Positions 1 through 7,467 of a DNA stretch of 25,401 bases are shown here, one piece after another; position 1 is the first letter of the stretch; each line of letters opens with the position of its first letter. Under the pieces are notes generated by a model. That model ran no database searches and had not been told where the DNA came from. It saw nothing but the letters and a program-made list of their open reading frames with translations. The translations under genes were made by a program, and so were the position numbers. Origin of the DNA: DATNBT01 sp964579765 (GTDB taxonomy: Bacteria; Acidobacteriota; Vicinamibacteria; Vicinamibacterales; CAVVIG01); NCBI GenBank assembly GCA_964579765.1, contig CAZOIK010000328.1:1-25401 (forward strand), given 5' to 3'.

Positions 1-99
1 CACATCCACGCGAATGTCGCCCTGGCCCTTCATCGCCTGCGCGCTGTTGATGAGGAGGTTCAGGAACACGATCTTCAGCAGCTCCGCGTCGGCCAGCAC
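1..99 (-). pseudogene. Out-of-frame continuation of the histidine kinase (start of HATPase_c)
   Basis: Read on the minus strand in the frame ending at base 1, this stretch encodes VLADAELLKIVFLNLL followed by INSAQAMKGQGDIRVDV. This is the N-box start of a histidine-kinase ATPase domain (the INSAQAM segment holds the Mg-binding Asn). It is not in the frame of the upstream 75-1148 coding region. Compared with NtrB-like kinases, about 15-17 residues between the LLFARPPQP segment and ADAELL appear to be missing. This fits a deletion of roughly 50 bp that is not a multiple of three, located near 99-110. It could be a true mutation or an assembly error. The gene runs off the left edge. Confidence 0.7.
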
Positions 100-1148
100 G
101 CGGCGGTGCGCAGGAGGTTGACGGTCGTGTCGAGCACCAGGCGCACGTCGAGCGGCATGGGACGGGGCTGCGGCGGGCGCGCGAACAGCAGCAGATCGCG
201 CACGAGCAGGTTGAGCGTGTCGATGCGCGCGATGATGTCCGTGACGACCGCGGCTTCGCGACTGCCGGCCGCGAGCCGTTTGCCGATTACCTGAATCGCG
301 CCGCGGACCGCCGCGAGCGGGTTCTTCACCTCGTGCGCGATCACCGCCGCCATCTCGCCGAGCCGCACGAGCGCGGCCTGCTCGCGCAGCCGCTCCTCCA
401 TCGCCACGCGCGAGGTCAGGTCGTGCAGGATGCCCGTGAACTTGCGTTCGCCGCCCAGCCTCATCTCGCCGACCGACAGGTGCACCGGGAACGTGGACCC
501 GTCCTTGCGCATCGCGGTGACCTCGCGGCCGATGCCGATGATGCGCTGCTCGCCAGTTTCGAGGTAGTGGTGCATGTACCCGTCGTGCTCGGAGTGGTAC
601 GGCTCGGGCATCAGCAGGTTGACGTTCTTGCCGAACACGTCCGCCGCCGTGTAGCCGAACAGCCGCTCCGCGCCGGGGTTGAACGCCTCGATGTGCCCGC
701 GTGCGTCGATGACGATGACGGCGTCAACCGCCGCTTCGACGATCGAGCGCAGCCGCTCCTCGCTGTCCTTGAGCTGCTGCACCTGCGCGTTCTTCTGCGT
801 GATGTCGCGCGCGATCGTGGAGGCCGCGACGATGGCCCCGGACGCGTCCTTGATCGGCGACACGGTGAGCGACACGTCCACCCGCCGGCCGCCCTTCGCG
901 ATGCGAACCGTCTCGAAGTGCTGGACGCGCTCGCCGGCGACCACGCGCCGGACGATGTCGTGCAGCTCGTCGGGACGATCGAACGGGATGATGACGCCGA
1001 TGTTCCGGCCGATCATTTCGTCGGCCGTGTAGCCGTACATCCGCGTCGCCCCGGCGTTCCACGCGAGGATGGTACCGTCGAGATCTTTGGCGATGATGGC
1101 GTCGTCTGACGACTCGACGATCGCGGCAAGTATTCGTTCAGCGTCCAA
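75..1148 (-). CDS. PAS-PAS sensor histidine kinase, NtrB-like (reading frame broken before the ATPase domain)
   Basis: Signal-transducing histidine kinase. Two PAS domains lie at about residues 5-115 (ending in the typical IARDITQKNAQ linker) and 128-245 (ending ILHDLTSR), followed by a HisKA dimerisation helix with the H-box HEVKNPLA and phospho-acceptor His272. No membrane segment is visible, so it should be cytoplasmic. The start is TTG at 1148, because an in-frame stop lies three codons upstream and AAGGA precedes it. The frame hits a stop at 75-77 soon after the first X-region, giving a nonsense tail (AACWPTRSC), while the expected N-box resumes in another frame (see next entry). It is divergent from the synthetase/GNAT gene with 52 bp between them. 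The HEVKNPLA box and PAS input are like NtrB-type partners of NtrC regulators, two of which lie in this window; pairing is inference. Confidence 0.85.
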   Translation of the reverse strand: MDAERILAAIVESSDDAIIAKDLDGTILAWNAGATRMYGYTADEMIGRNIGVIIPFDRPDELHDIVRRVVAGERVQHFETVRIAKGGRRVDVSLTVSPIKDASGAIVAASTIARDITQKNAQVQQLKDSEERLRSIVEAAVDAVIVIDARGHIEAFNPGAERLFGYTAADVFGKNVNLLMPEPYHSEHDGYMHHYLETGEQRIIGIGREVTAMRKDGSTFPVHLSVGEMRLGGERKFTGILHDLTSRVAMEERLREQAALVRLGEMAAVIAHEVKNPLAAVRGAIQVIGKRLAAGSREAAVVTDIIARIDTLNLLVRDLLLFARPPQPRPMPLDVRLVLDTTVNLLRTAACWPTRSC

Positions 1149-1172
1149 CGGTCCTTCAGCTTACCGGATTTC

Positions 1173-1188
1173 TGGCACTCCCTGTGCT
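1173..1188 (+). promoter_or_regulatory. Sigma-54 (-24/-12) promoter for the synthetase/GNAT gene
   Basis: TGGCACT-CCCT-GTGCT matches the consensus TGGCACG-N4-TTGCW at 10 of 12 positions with the required GG-N10-GC spacing (GG at 1174-1175, GC at 1186-1187). The predicted transcription start is about 1199, two bases before the GTG start at 1201, so the mRNA would be nearly leaderless. No GGGAA-type activator palindrome is seen upstream, where the kinase gene lies. Confidence 0.55.
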
Positions 1189-1200
1189 GGTGGATCGACC

Positions 1201-3912
1201 GTGCATCCCCTGCCTGCGCCGTCCATCCCCGGTCTCGAGGACGTCGAGAGCCATCGCCTGGTCCTGCGTGACGGATCGGTCGCGAGCATCCGGCCGACCA
1301 CTGCGGAAGATGTCGCAGCGCTCACGGAATTTTTCGCAGCGCTCTCGCCTGAGTCGCGGTATCAGCGGTTCATGTCCGCCGGCGAACCGCCGAGGGCGCT
1401 TGTCGCGCGTCTCTGCGACTCATCCGACCCGGCGACGGCGCTGACGCTCGTCGCCGAGCGGTCGTCGGGGATTATCGCGACCGCGTCGTACATCGCGCTC
1501 GGCCGCGACTCGGCCGAAGCGGCGTTTGCCGTGTCGGACGCGTTTCAGGGACGCGGCCTCGGCACGGCGCTGCTCGGCCGTCTGGCCGCGGCCGCGGTGC
1601 TGCGCGGCTTCCGGCGCTTCGAGGCGACGACGCTCACGGAGAACGCCCGGATGCTCGAGGTGTTCCGCGACTCGGGCTTCGAAATCCGATCCAAGTCCGA
1701 CGGCGGCTGCGTGGACGTGACGCTCGCGCTCGCGCCGTCGGCCGCCGGCTCGGCCAAAGACGACGAGCGGCGGCGCATCGCCACGGTCGCCTCGCTCCGT
1801 CCGCTGCTCGAACCGCGCGCGGTGGCCGTCGTCGGCGCGTCGCGGCGCGCGGGCAGCATCGGCCGCCGCGTGCTCAACGCGGTCGTCGCGGCCGGGTTCA
1901 ACGGCGCGATCTACCCCGTCAACCCCGAAGCCGGCGAGATCGCCGGGCTGAAGGCTTATGCCTCGGCCCGCGATCTGCCGTCGGGCGTCGATCTCGCCGT
2001 CATCGCGGTGCCGGCGCCCGCCGTGCCTGGCGTCGTGGACGACTGCGCCGCCGCCGGCGTCCGGTCGCTCGTCGTGATCACGGCCGGCTTTGCCGAAGCG
2101 GGCGCGGACGGCCGCGCGGCGCAAAACGCGCTGACCGATCAGGTGCGCAAGCACGGCATGCGCATGGTCGGGCCCAACTGCATGGGCCTGCTGAACACGA
2201 CGCCGTCCGTACGGCTCAACGCGTCGTTCTCGCCGCTCTTCCCGCCGGCCGGGCGTCTGGGCCTGCTGTCGCAGAGCGGCGCGCTCGGCATCGCCATCGT
2301 GCAGCTCGCCTCGGAGCGGCGCCTCGGCCTGTCCACGTTCGTCAGCGTCGGCAACAAAGCGGACGTGTCGGGCAACGACCTGCTCGAGTACTGGGGAGAC
2401 GATCCGTCCACGAGCGTGCTCCTGCTCTATCTCGAGTCGTTCGGCAACCCGCGGCGATTCGCGCGGCTGGCGCGCCGGATCAGCCGCGCCAAGCCGATCG
2501 TCGTCGTGAAGTCCGGCCGGACGCACGCCGGCTCGCGCGCCGCGAGCAGCCACACGGCCGCGCTCGCCGCCGACGACGCGACCGTGGACGCGCTGTTCGC
2601 GCAGACGGGCGTCATCCGCGCGGACACGATCGACGAGATGTTCGACGTCGCGTCGGTGCTCGACCTGCAGCCGCTGCCGCCCGGCCGCCGCGTCGCCGTC
2701 CTGACCAACGCGGGCGGCCCCGGCATCCTCGCCGCCGACGCGTGCGACGCCGCGGGCCTGAGGCTGGCGGAGTTCTCGGCCGACACGCGCGCGCAGATCG
2801 CGCAGTCGCTGCCGCCGATGGCGAGCGTCGGCAACCCGATCGACATGATCGCGTCGGCCGGACCAGCCCAGTACGCGAAGACGATCGAGGCGCTGATGAG
2901 GGCGCCCGAGGTTGACTCGCTCATCGTCATCTTCACGCCGGTCGATCTGACGTCGGCCGGCGCGATCATCAAGGCCATTCGCGACGGCGTCGCCGCGGGA
3001 CGTCGCGCCGGCGGCGTCCGCACGCCGGTGCTGTCGTGCGTCATGGCCGAGCCCGGGCGGCCGGCGCCGCTCGACACGGACGGCGAACGGCTGCCCGCGT
3101 TCGCGTTTCCCGAAAACGCCGCGCGCGCGCTCGGCAAGGCCGCGGCGTACGCCGAATGGCGCGCGCAGCCGCCGGCGCTCTACTGGGGGTTCGACGACGT
3201 GCAGCCGGACGTGGCGCGCGCGATCTGCCGCGACGCAGCGGCGCGCGGCGGCGCCGGCTGGCTGACCGACGACGAGGTGCGCGGCGTCCTGGCCGCCTAC
3301 GGCCTGCCGCTCGCCCCGAGCGCGATCGCGCGCTCGGCCGACGAGGCCGTCGCCGCGGCGGAGCGCATCGGCGTCCCCGTCGCGCTCAAGGTCAGCTCCC
3401 CGCGCATCACGCACAAGAGCGACGTCGGCGGCGTGCGGCTGAATCTGGCCGGCGCCTCGGCCGTTCGCGACGCGTTCCGGCAGCTTGCCGCGATCGGCGG
3501 CGACGACGCGCACGTGCTCGTGCAGGCGATGGTGACCGGCGGCGTCGAGACGATGATGGGCATGGTGGCGGACCGGACGTTCGGTCCGGTCGTCGCGTTC
3601 GGGCTGGGCGGCGTGCACGTCGAGGTGCTGAAGGACGTCCGCATCCGCCTCGCGCCGCTGACCGATCGCGACGTGGACGACTTGATCCACGGCATCAAGG
3701 GCTTTCCGCTGCTGCAGGGATTCCGCGGCCACCCGGCCGCCGACCTCGACGCGCTGCGCGACGTGCTGCTGCGGCTGTCGCGCCTGGCCGACGACGTGCC
3801 CGAGATTGCGGAGCTGGATCTGAATCCCGTGATGGCGCTCGCGCCGGGTCAGGGCTGCCGGGTTGTGGACGCGAGAATCCGCGTGGCGCCGTCCGCGGAG
3901 CGACCGGTGTAG
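1201..3912 (+). CDS. Bifunctional GNAT acetyltransferase / ADP-forming acyl-CoA synthetase family protein
   Basis: A 903-residue fusion. Residues ~17-165 are a GNAT acetyltransferase with the acetyl-CoA loop QGRGLGT at 116-122. Residues ~197-660 are the CoA-binding and succinyl-CoA-ligase-like part of ADP-forming acetyl-CoA synthetase (GPNCMGLLN at 324-332; SSHTAA with candidate phospho-His451). Residues ~680-895 are an ATP-grasp domain with THKSDVGG (His738) and a C-terminal DLNPVMA. In ADP-forming synthetases these two histidines carry phosphate during acyl-CoA + ADP + Pi interconversion with acid + ATP. Pat/YfiQ-type fusions use the GNAT part to acetylate lysines, but carry it at the C terminus; here it is N-terminal. 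The GTG start is chosen because upstream codons overlap the divergent kinase and read as low-complexity. The stop codon TAG is the first three bases of an intergenic repeat. Whether it acts as enzyme, protein acetyltransferase or both is open. Confidence 0.9.
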   Translation: MHPLPAPSIPGLEDVESHRLVLRDGSVASIRPTTAEDVAALTEFFAALSPESRYQRFMSAGEPPRALVARLCDSSDPATALTLVAERSSGIIATASYIALGRDSAEAAFAVSDAFQGRGLGTALLGRLAAAAVLRGFRRFEATTLTENARMLEVFRDSGFEIRSKSDGGCVDVTLALAPSAAGSAKDDERRRIATVASLRPLLEPRAVAVVGASRRAGSIGRRVLNAVVAAGFNGAIYPVNPEAGEIAGLKAYASARDLPSGVDLAVIAVPAPAVPGVVDDCAAAGVRSLVVITAGFAEAGADGRAAQNALTDQVRKHGMRMVGPNCMGLLNTTPSVRLNASFSPLFPPAGRLGLLSQSGALGIAIVQLASERRLGLSTFVSVGNKADVSGNDLLEYWGDDPSTSVLLLYLESFGNPRRFARLARRISRAKPIVVVKSGRTHAGSRAASSHTAALAADDATVDALFAQTGVIRADTIDEMFDVASVLDLQPLPPGRRVAVLTNAGGPGILAADACDAAGLRLAEFSADTRAQIAQSLPPMASVGNPIDMIASAGPAQYAKTIEALMRAPEVDSLIVIFTPVDLTSAGAIIKAIRDGVAAGRRAGGVRTPVLSCVMAEPGRPAPLDTDGERLPAFAFPENAARALGKAAAYAEWRAQPPALYWGFDDVQPDVARAICRDAAARGGAGWLTDDEVRGVLAAYGLPLAPSAIARSADEAVAAAERIGVPVALKVSSPRITHKSDVGGVRLNLAGASAVRDAFRQLAAIGGDDAHVLVQAMVTGGVETMMGMVADRTFGPVVAFGLGGVHVEVLKDVRIRLAPLTDRDVDDLIHGIKGFPLLQGFRGHPAADLDALRDVLLRLSRLADDVPEIAELDLNPVMALAPGQGCRVVDARIRVAPSAERPV

Positions 3913-3961
3913 TGCAGACCTTCAGGTCTGCCTGCCACGCAGGCCGGAAGGCCTGCACTAC
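3910..3961. repeat. Intergenic double-hairpin repeat, copy 1
   Basis: TAGTGCAG and CTGCACTA form outer arms enclosing two hairpins: GCAGACCT/AGGTCTGC (8-bp stem) and GCAGGCC/GGCCTGC. It lies between the convergent synthetase/GNAT and hsp20 genes, so it could terminate both. Its first three bases are the stop codon of the upstream gene. Related copies are at 7414, 11047, 13517 and 16553. Confidence 0.85.
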
Positions 3962-3972
3962 CGTCCGGCCTG

Positions 3973-4413
3973 TCACGCCACTTTCACTTCGATCGCCTTC
4001 GGTTTGGCGCTCGCCGCTTTCGGCAGATGGACGTTGAGGACGCCGTCCTTGAATTCCGCCTTCACGTTCGGCGCATCGACGTCTGTCGGGAGCACGAAGC
4101 GACGGACGAACTTCCCGTACGCGCGCTCGACTTTGTGGAACCGTTTCCCTTTCTCCTCTTTCTCGTGCTTGCGTTCGCCCTCGACGCTGAGCACGCCGTC
4201 TTCGAGCTCCACCTTCACGTCTTCTTTCTTGACGTCGGGCAGGTCGGCCTTGACGAGGAACTCGGCGTCGGTCTCCTCGATGTCCACGGCCGGCTCCCAG
4301 TTGGCGAAGAAGCTCTCGTCGCCCGTGCGGGCCGGCAGATCGCTGAACAGACGGTTCAACCGCGCCTGAATCCCTTCGAGCTCACGGAATGGATCCCACT
4401 TCACGAGGTTCAT
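3973..4413 (-). CDS. Small heat shock protein, Hsp20 family
   Basis: ATP-independent holdase chaperone of the alpha-crystallin family, 146 residues. It begins MNLVKWDPFRELE, the usual N-terminal amphipathic segment of bacterial class A Hsp20. The alpha-crystallin domain runs from about residue 40 (WEPAVDIEETD) to 132, with the DGVLSVEGER strand and the closing FKDGVLNVHLPK, which contains the GVL motif. The C terminus has IEV, an IXV-like oligomerisation motif. The start at 4413 is fixed by a near-perfect AAAGGAGG about 5 bases upstream; an in-frame upstream extension to 4467 has no such site. It is divergent from the dihydroorotate dehydrogenase-like gene. In mycobacteria the counterpart HspX is a leading member of the DosR regulon, which fits its neighbours here. 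Confidence 0.95.
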   Translation of the reverse strand: MNLVKWDPFRELEGIQARLNRLFSDLPARTGDESFFANWEPAVDIEETDAEFLVKADLPDVKKEDVKVELEDGVLSVEGERKHEKEEKGKRFHKVERAYGKFVRRFVLPTDVDAPNVKAEFKDGVLNVHLPKAASAKPKAIEVKVA

Positions 4414-4562
4414 ACATCCTCCTTTCGGCGCTGCCGGCTTTTCCGGCCGCCACCCTCGACGGTGCAAGAGTCCGTCCTGCCGGGGTTCCGGCGGCCGCCG
4501 GGCGAGTCCGGATGGCGGTGCGGTACGTCATATGCGTAAGCTGAAGACAGACAGGAGCCGCA
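4414..4562. promoter_or_regulatory. Divergent regulatory region hsp20 / dihydroorotate dehydrogenase-like operon
   Basis: The 149 bp hold the ribosome sites of both genes (AAAGGAGG for hsp20; ACAGGAG before 4563). Two weak sigma-54-like sites with GG-N10-GC spacing can be drawn: plus strand 4521-4536 (CGGTACG-TCAT-ATGCG, 8 of 12) and minus strand 4463-4478 (AGGACGG-ACTC-TTGCA, 8 of 12). At this GC content such spacing matches arise by chance, so neither is called. A GC-rich inverted segment (4437-4452, CCGGCTTTTCCGGCCG) is also present. Confidence 0.4.
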
Positions 4563-5573
4563 ATGAACCTCACGACGTCGATGATGGGACTTCGCCTGGC
4601 CCACCCCTTCGTCGCCGGCGCCTCGCCCCTCGGACGCGACCTCGACAGCTGCAAGCGTCTCGAGGACGGCGGCGCGGCGGCGATCGTCCTGCCCTCGCTC
4701 TTCGAAGAGCAGGTGACGCTCGCCACTGAAGGCCGCATCCGCCATAAGGATCCGTACGACGAGCGATCCGCGCCCTATTTGCGGCACTTCCCGTGCGAGG
4801 GCGACTACGCGTTCACGCCCGACCAGTACGCGGAGCACGTCGCGCGCGTGCGCGCGGCGGTCGCCGTGCCCGTCATCGGATCGCTCAACGGCACCACGTC
4901 GGAGTCGTGGCTCACCTACTCGCGTCTCGTCGAGCAGGCCGGCGCGCACGGCATCGAGCTGAACCTCTACGAAATCGTCGCGGACCCGCGTCTCTCGGGC
5001 GCGGCGATCGAGCACCAGATGGTGCAGCTCGCCGCCGACCTCCACCAGTTCCTGACGATTCCGGTCGCCCTGAAGCTGTCGCCGTTTTTCGCGTCGATCG
5101 GGAACGTCGTGCAGCGGATCGATCGCGCGGGCGCGTCGGCCGCGGTGCTGTTCAACCGGTTCTATCAGCCCGACATCGACGTCGAGCAGCTGCACACGAT
5201 CGTGGACACGCGCCTCTCGACGAGCGACGAGCTGCGGCTGCGGCTGCGGTGGCTCGCGATTCTCCACGGGCGCGTGAAGCTGTCGCTCATCGCGTCCGGC
5301 GGCGTCATGACGCCGGAGGACGGCGTGAAGGCCCTCCTCGCGGGCGCGGACGCCGTGCAGGTGGCGTCGGCGCTCCTGCGGCACGGGCCCGGGTACATCG
5401 CGACGCTGCGCGACGGCCTCGCGGCCTGGATGGACCGGAAGCACTTCACGCGCGTGGACGAAGTCCGCGGCCGGCTCAGCCTGCGCGACGTCGCCGACCC
5501 GTCGGCGTTCGAGCGCGCGCACTACCTGCGGGCGCTGCAGGGCTGGAAGCCGGAGACGGCGGTGCCGCGATGA
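4563..5573 (+). CDS. Dihydroorotate dehydrogenase-like flavoprotein
   Basis: A 336-residue FMN-binding TIM barrel related to PyrD. Visible family features are LAHPFVAGASPLGRD at the N terminus, the PVIGSLNG strand, ELNLYEI (position of the ELNLSCPN substrate loop of true PyrD), VALKLSPFF (the FMN-phosphate/Lys strand), and ASGGVMTPEDGVKALLAGADAVQVASALL, the standard FMN phosphate-binding end. The substrate loop ELNLYEIVADPR lacks the usual SCPN, so orotate synthesis is doubtful; it is better described as a PyrD-like oxidoreductase of unknown substrate. ACAGGAG seven bases upstream supports the ATG. It is first gene of a four-gene operon and overlaps the next gene by 4 bp (ATGA). Confidence 0.85.
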   Translation: MNLTTSMMGLRLAHPFVAGASPLGRDLDSCKRLEDGGAAAIVLPSLFEEQVTLATEGRIRHKDPYDERSAPYLRHFPCEGDYAFTPDQYAEHVARVRAAVAVPVIGSLNGTTSESWLTYSRLVEQAGAHGIELNLYEIVADPRLSGAAIEHQMVQLAADLHQFLTIPVALKLSPFFASIGNVVQRIDRAGASAAVLFNRFYQPDIDVEQLHTIVDTRLSTSDELRLRLRWLAILHGRVKLSLIASGGVMTPEDGVKALLAGADAVQVASALLRHGPGYIATLRDGLAAWMDRKHFTRVDEVRGRLSLRDVADPSAFERAHYLRALQGWKPETAVPR

Positions 5574-5767
5574 GAGCCGTGAAGATCGCCGCGGGCTTCA
5601 CGCTGATCGCGCTCGGCGTCGTCATGGTGGTGACGCCGGGTCCGGGCTGGCTGTCCATCGCGGGCGGGCTGGCGCTGCTGGCGACGGAATATGAGTGGGC
5701 GCGCCGCTGGCGCGATCGCCTCCGCGCACACAGCGCGAAGCTGACGCATCGCATCGGCCGGGGGTGA
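5570..5767 (+). CDS. PGPGW-type small transmembrane protein
   Basis: A 65-residue membrane protein. It has a hydrophobic helix (residues ~4-24, ending VVTPGPGW), then a second helix (SIAGGLALLATEYEWARRW) and a basic tail. The PGPGW motif followed by GGLALLATEYEWAR is the hallmark of the putative transmembrane protein family PGPGW; the function is unknown. Its start overlaps the stop of the dihydroorotate dehydrogenase-like gene (ATGA), so it is translationally coupled. Confidence 0.8.
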   Translation: MRAVKIAAGFTLIALGVVMVVTPGPGWLSIAGGLALLATEYEWARRWRDRLRAHSAKLTHRIGRG

Positions 5768-5771
5768 CGTC

Positions 5772-5936
5772 ATGACGGCACGAAAGACGCCGCAGATCTG
5801 CCGCGCGATCGAGCGCGCGCTGCTCGCTCGCGATCGGCTCGAGCTGGCCGCCGCCGACCGCCTGCTGCGGGCCGTCGGTCCCGCCACGCGCCGGCCGCGC
5901 CGACCCGGCGCCAGGACGCGGAAACACGCGAGGTAG
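5772..5936 (+). CDS. Small basic hypothetical protein
   Basis: A 54-codon frame lying 4 bp after the PGPGW gene and ending 6 bp before the next gene. It starts MTARKTPQICRAIERALL and continues with a short helix-prone, Ala/Leu/Arg-rich stretch and an Arg/Pro-rich basic tail (14 Arg). A GGGGTGA sequence upstream could serve as ribosome site. I do not recognise the family. Its exact fit between two operon genes is the main argument that it is coding; in GC-rich DNA such short frames also arise by chance. Confidence 0.5.
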   Translation: MTARKTPQICRAIERALLARDRLELAAADRLLRAVGPATRRPRRPGARTRKHAR

Positions 5937-5942
5937 ACGGGC

Positions 5943-7418
5943 ATGCTCGACGAGCAGCGGCGGCTCGTGGCGGCGCTCGGCCTGCCCGTCACCGAAACGC
6001 ACATCTCGTACGTGCTGTTCGACCGCGGCACGGTCTACAAGATCAAGAAGGCGGTCCGCTTTCCGTTTCTCGATTTCTCCACGCTGACCGCGCGGGCGTT
6101 CTACTGCTGCGAGGAGCTGCGGCTGAACCGCCGGCTCGCGCCGTCGATCTATCTCGACGTCGTGCGCGTCACGGGGACGCCGGAGGCGCCTGTCCTCGAG
6201 GGCGACGGCGAGGCCGTCGAGTGGGCGGTCAAGATGCGCGAGTTCGATCAGGACGGCCTGCTGTCGCGCGTGATCGCCCGCGACGAGCTGACCACCGCGC
6301 GCGTGGACGCGCTCGCGGCCGCAGTCGCGGCGTTCCACGGCCGCACCACCCGCGCGGGCGCCGACCTGCCATACGGACACGCCGCCGGCGTGCTCGCCGA
6401 CGCGCGGGAGAACGCCGCCGCGTTCGACGCCGGCGCGATCGCGCCCGCCGATCGCGCGCTCATCGACGCGCTCCGCGACTGGACGGAGCGCGAGGGCGCG
6501 CGGTGCACGCCCGCGTTCGAGTCGCGGCGGCAGCACGGCTTCGTCCGCGAGTGCCACGGCGACCTGCACCTCGGCAACATCGCGCTCGTGGACGGCGCGG
6601 TGACGCTGTTCGACTGCATCGAGTTCAACCCGGCGATGCGGTGGATCGACGTCATGAGCGACGTGGCGTTTCTCGTGATGGATCTGCGCGACCGCGGCCG
6701 CCCGGATCTCGCCGCGCGCTTCCTCAACGCGTACCTCGAGCGCACGGGCGACTATGCCGGCCTCGACGTCCTGCGCTTCTACGTGGTCTATCGCGCGATG
6801 GTCCGTGCCAAGATCGCGTGGCTCCGCATCGCGCAGACCGCTGAGACCGACGGCTCGCCGCAGCGCGCGGCGCTCCTCGACGAGTGCCGCGCCTATCTGG
6901 AGCTCGCGCGGCGGGAGACCTCGCCCGCGCCGCCGCGGATCGTCATCACGCACGGCGTCGCCGGTTCGGGCAAGAGCACGCGGGCGCTCGCGCTCGTGGA
7001 CGCCGGCGCGATTGCCGTACGCTCGGACGTCGAGCGGAAGCGGCTCTTCGGCCTGTCGCCGGACGCGCGCACCGCGTCGGCGCTGGGAAGCGGGCTGTAC
7101 ACCGCCGACGCGGATCGACAGACGTACGCCGCGCTGGCCGACCTCTGCCGCATCATCGCCAAGGCGGGCTACACCGCCGTCGTGGACGCGACGTTCCTGA
7201 AGCGGTGGCAGCGCGACGGGATCAGGAAGGTCGCCGACGACCTGGGCGTGCCGTTCGTGATTGCGGATTGCGCGGCGCCCGTGCCCGTCCTGCAGGAGCG
7301 CGTCGCGCACCGGCTCGCGCGCGGCGCCGACGCGTCCGAAGCGACGCTCGACGTGCTGACGCGCCAGCTCGCGACCGAAGAACCGCTCGGGCAGGATGAG
7401 CAGCCATACCTCATGTAG
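5943..7418 (+). CDS. Bifunctional aminoglycoside-phosphotransferase-like / P-loop kinase protein
   Basis: A 491-residue fusion. The N-terminal half (~30-300) is a phosphotransferase of the APH/choline-kinase fold: VYKIKKAVRFPFLDFS (ATP-binding Lys region) and the Brenner motif HGDLHLGN with His205 and catalytic Asp207, followed by LFDCIEFNP (metal-binding Asp). The C-terminal half (~330-491) is a P-loop kinase: Walker A GVAGSGKST at 338-346, then RSDVERKRLFG, resembling zeta-toxin or gluconate-kinase-like enzymes. The same architecture (COG2187 + COG0645) occurs in the mycobacterial DosR-regulon protein Rv2004c. The substrate is unknown; antibiotic resistance should not be inferred from the fold. 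It is last in a tight operon, and its TAG stop lies inside an intergenic repeat. Confidence 0.85.
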   Translation: MLDEQRRLVAALGLPVTETHISYVLFDRGTVYKIKKAVRFPFLDFSTLTARAFYCCEELRLNRRLAPSIYLDVVRVTGTPEAPVLEGDGEAVEWAVKMREFDQDGLLSRVIARDELTTARVDALAAAVAAFHGRTTRAGADLPYGHAAGVLADARENAAAFDAGAIAPADRALIDALRDWTEREGARCTPAFESRRQHGFVRECHGDLHLGNIALVDGAVTLFDCIEFNPAMRWIDVMSDVAFLVMDLRDRGRPDLAARFLNAYLERTGDYAGLDVLRFYVVYRAMVRAKIAWLRIAQTAETDGSPQRAALLDECRAYLELARRETSPAPPRIVITHGVAGSGKSTRALALVDAGAIAVRSDVERKRLFGLSPDARTASALGSGLYTADADRQTYAALADLCRIIAKAGYTAVVDATFLKRWQRDGIRKVADDLGVPFVIADCAAPVPVLQERVAHRLARGADASEATLDVLTRQLATEEPLGQDEQPYLM

Positions 7419-7443
7419 TGCAGGCCTTCAGCCCTGCACTACA
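7414..7443. repeat. Intergenic hairpin repeat, copy 2 (short form)
   Basis: A single perfect hairpin: 11-base arms TGTAGTGCAGG and CCTGCACTACA around the 8-base loop CCTTCAGC. It has the outer arms of the longer copies but one merged centre. It sits between the convergent phosphotransferase fusion and Yip1-like genes and can terminate both. The stop codon of the upstream gene (7416-7418) is inside the left arm. A short tandem CTACATGAGTG follows at 7440-7461. Confidence 0.8.
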
Positions 7444-7467
7444 TGAGTGCCTACATGAGTGCCGCGA

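Noticed and set aside
1420..3732. 770-residue open frame on the minus strand
   Set aside because: Antisense shadow of the synthetase/GNAT gene; Arg/Asp/His-rich with no domain, caused by high third-position GC.
5622..7310. 562-residue open frame on the minus strand
   Set aside because: Antisense to the PGPGW and phosphotransferase fusion genes; no motif, composition typical of a shadow frame.
5943..7418. Aminoglycoside resistance gene
   Set aside because: Only the fold and HGDLH motif are shared; the fusion to a P-loop kinase and the stress-gene setting indicate another role.
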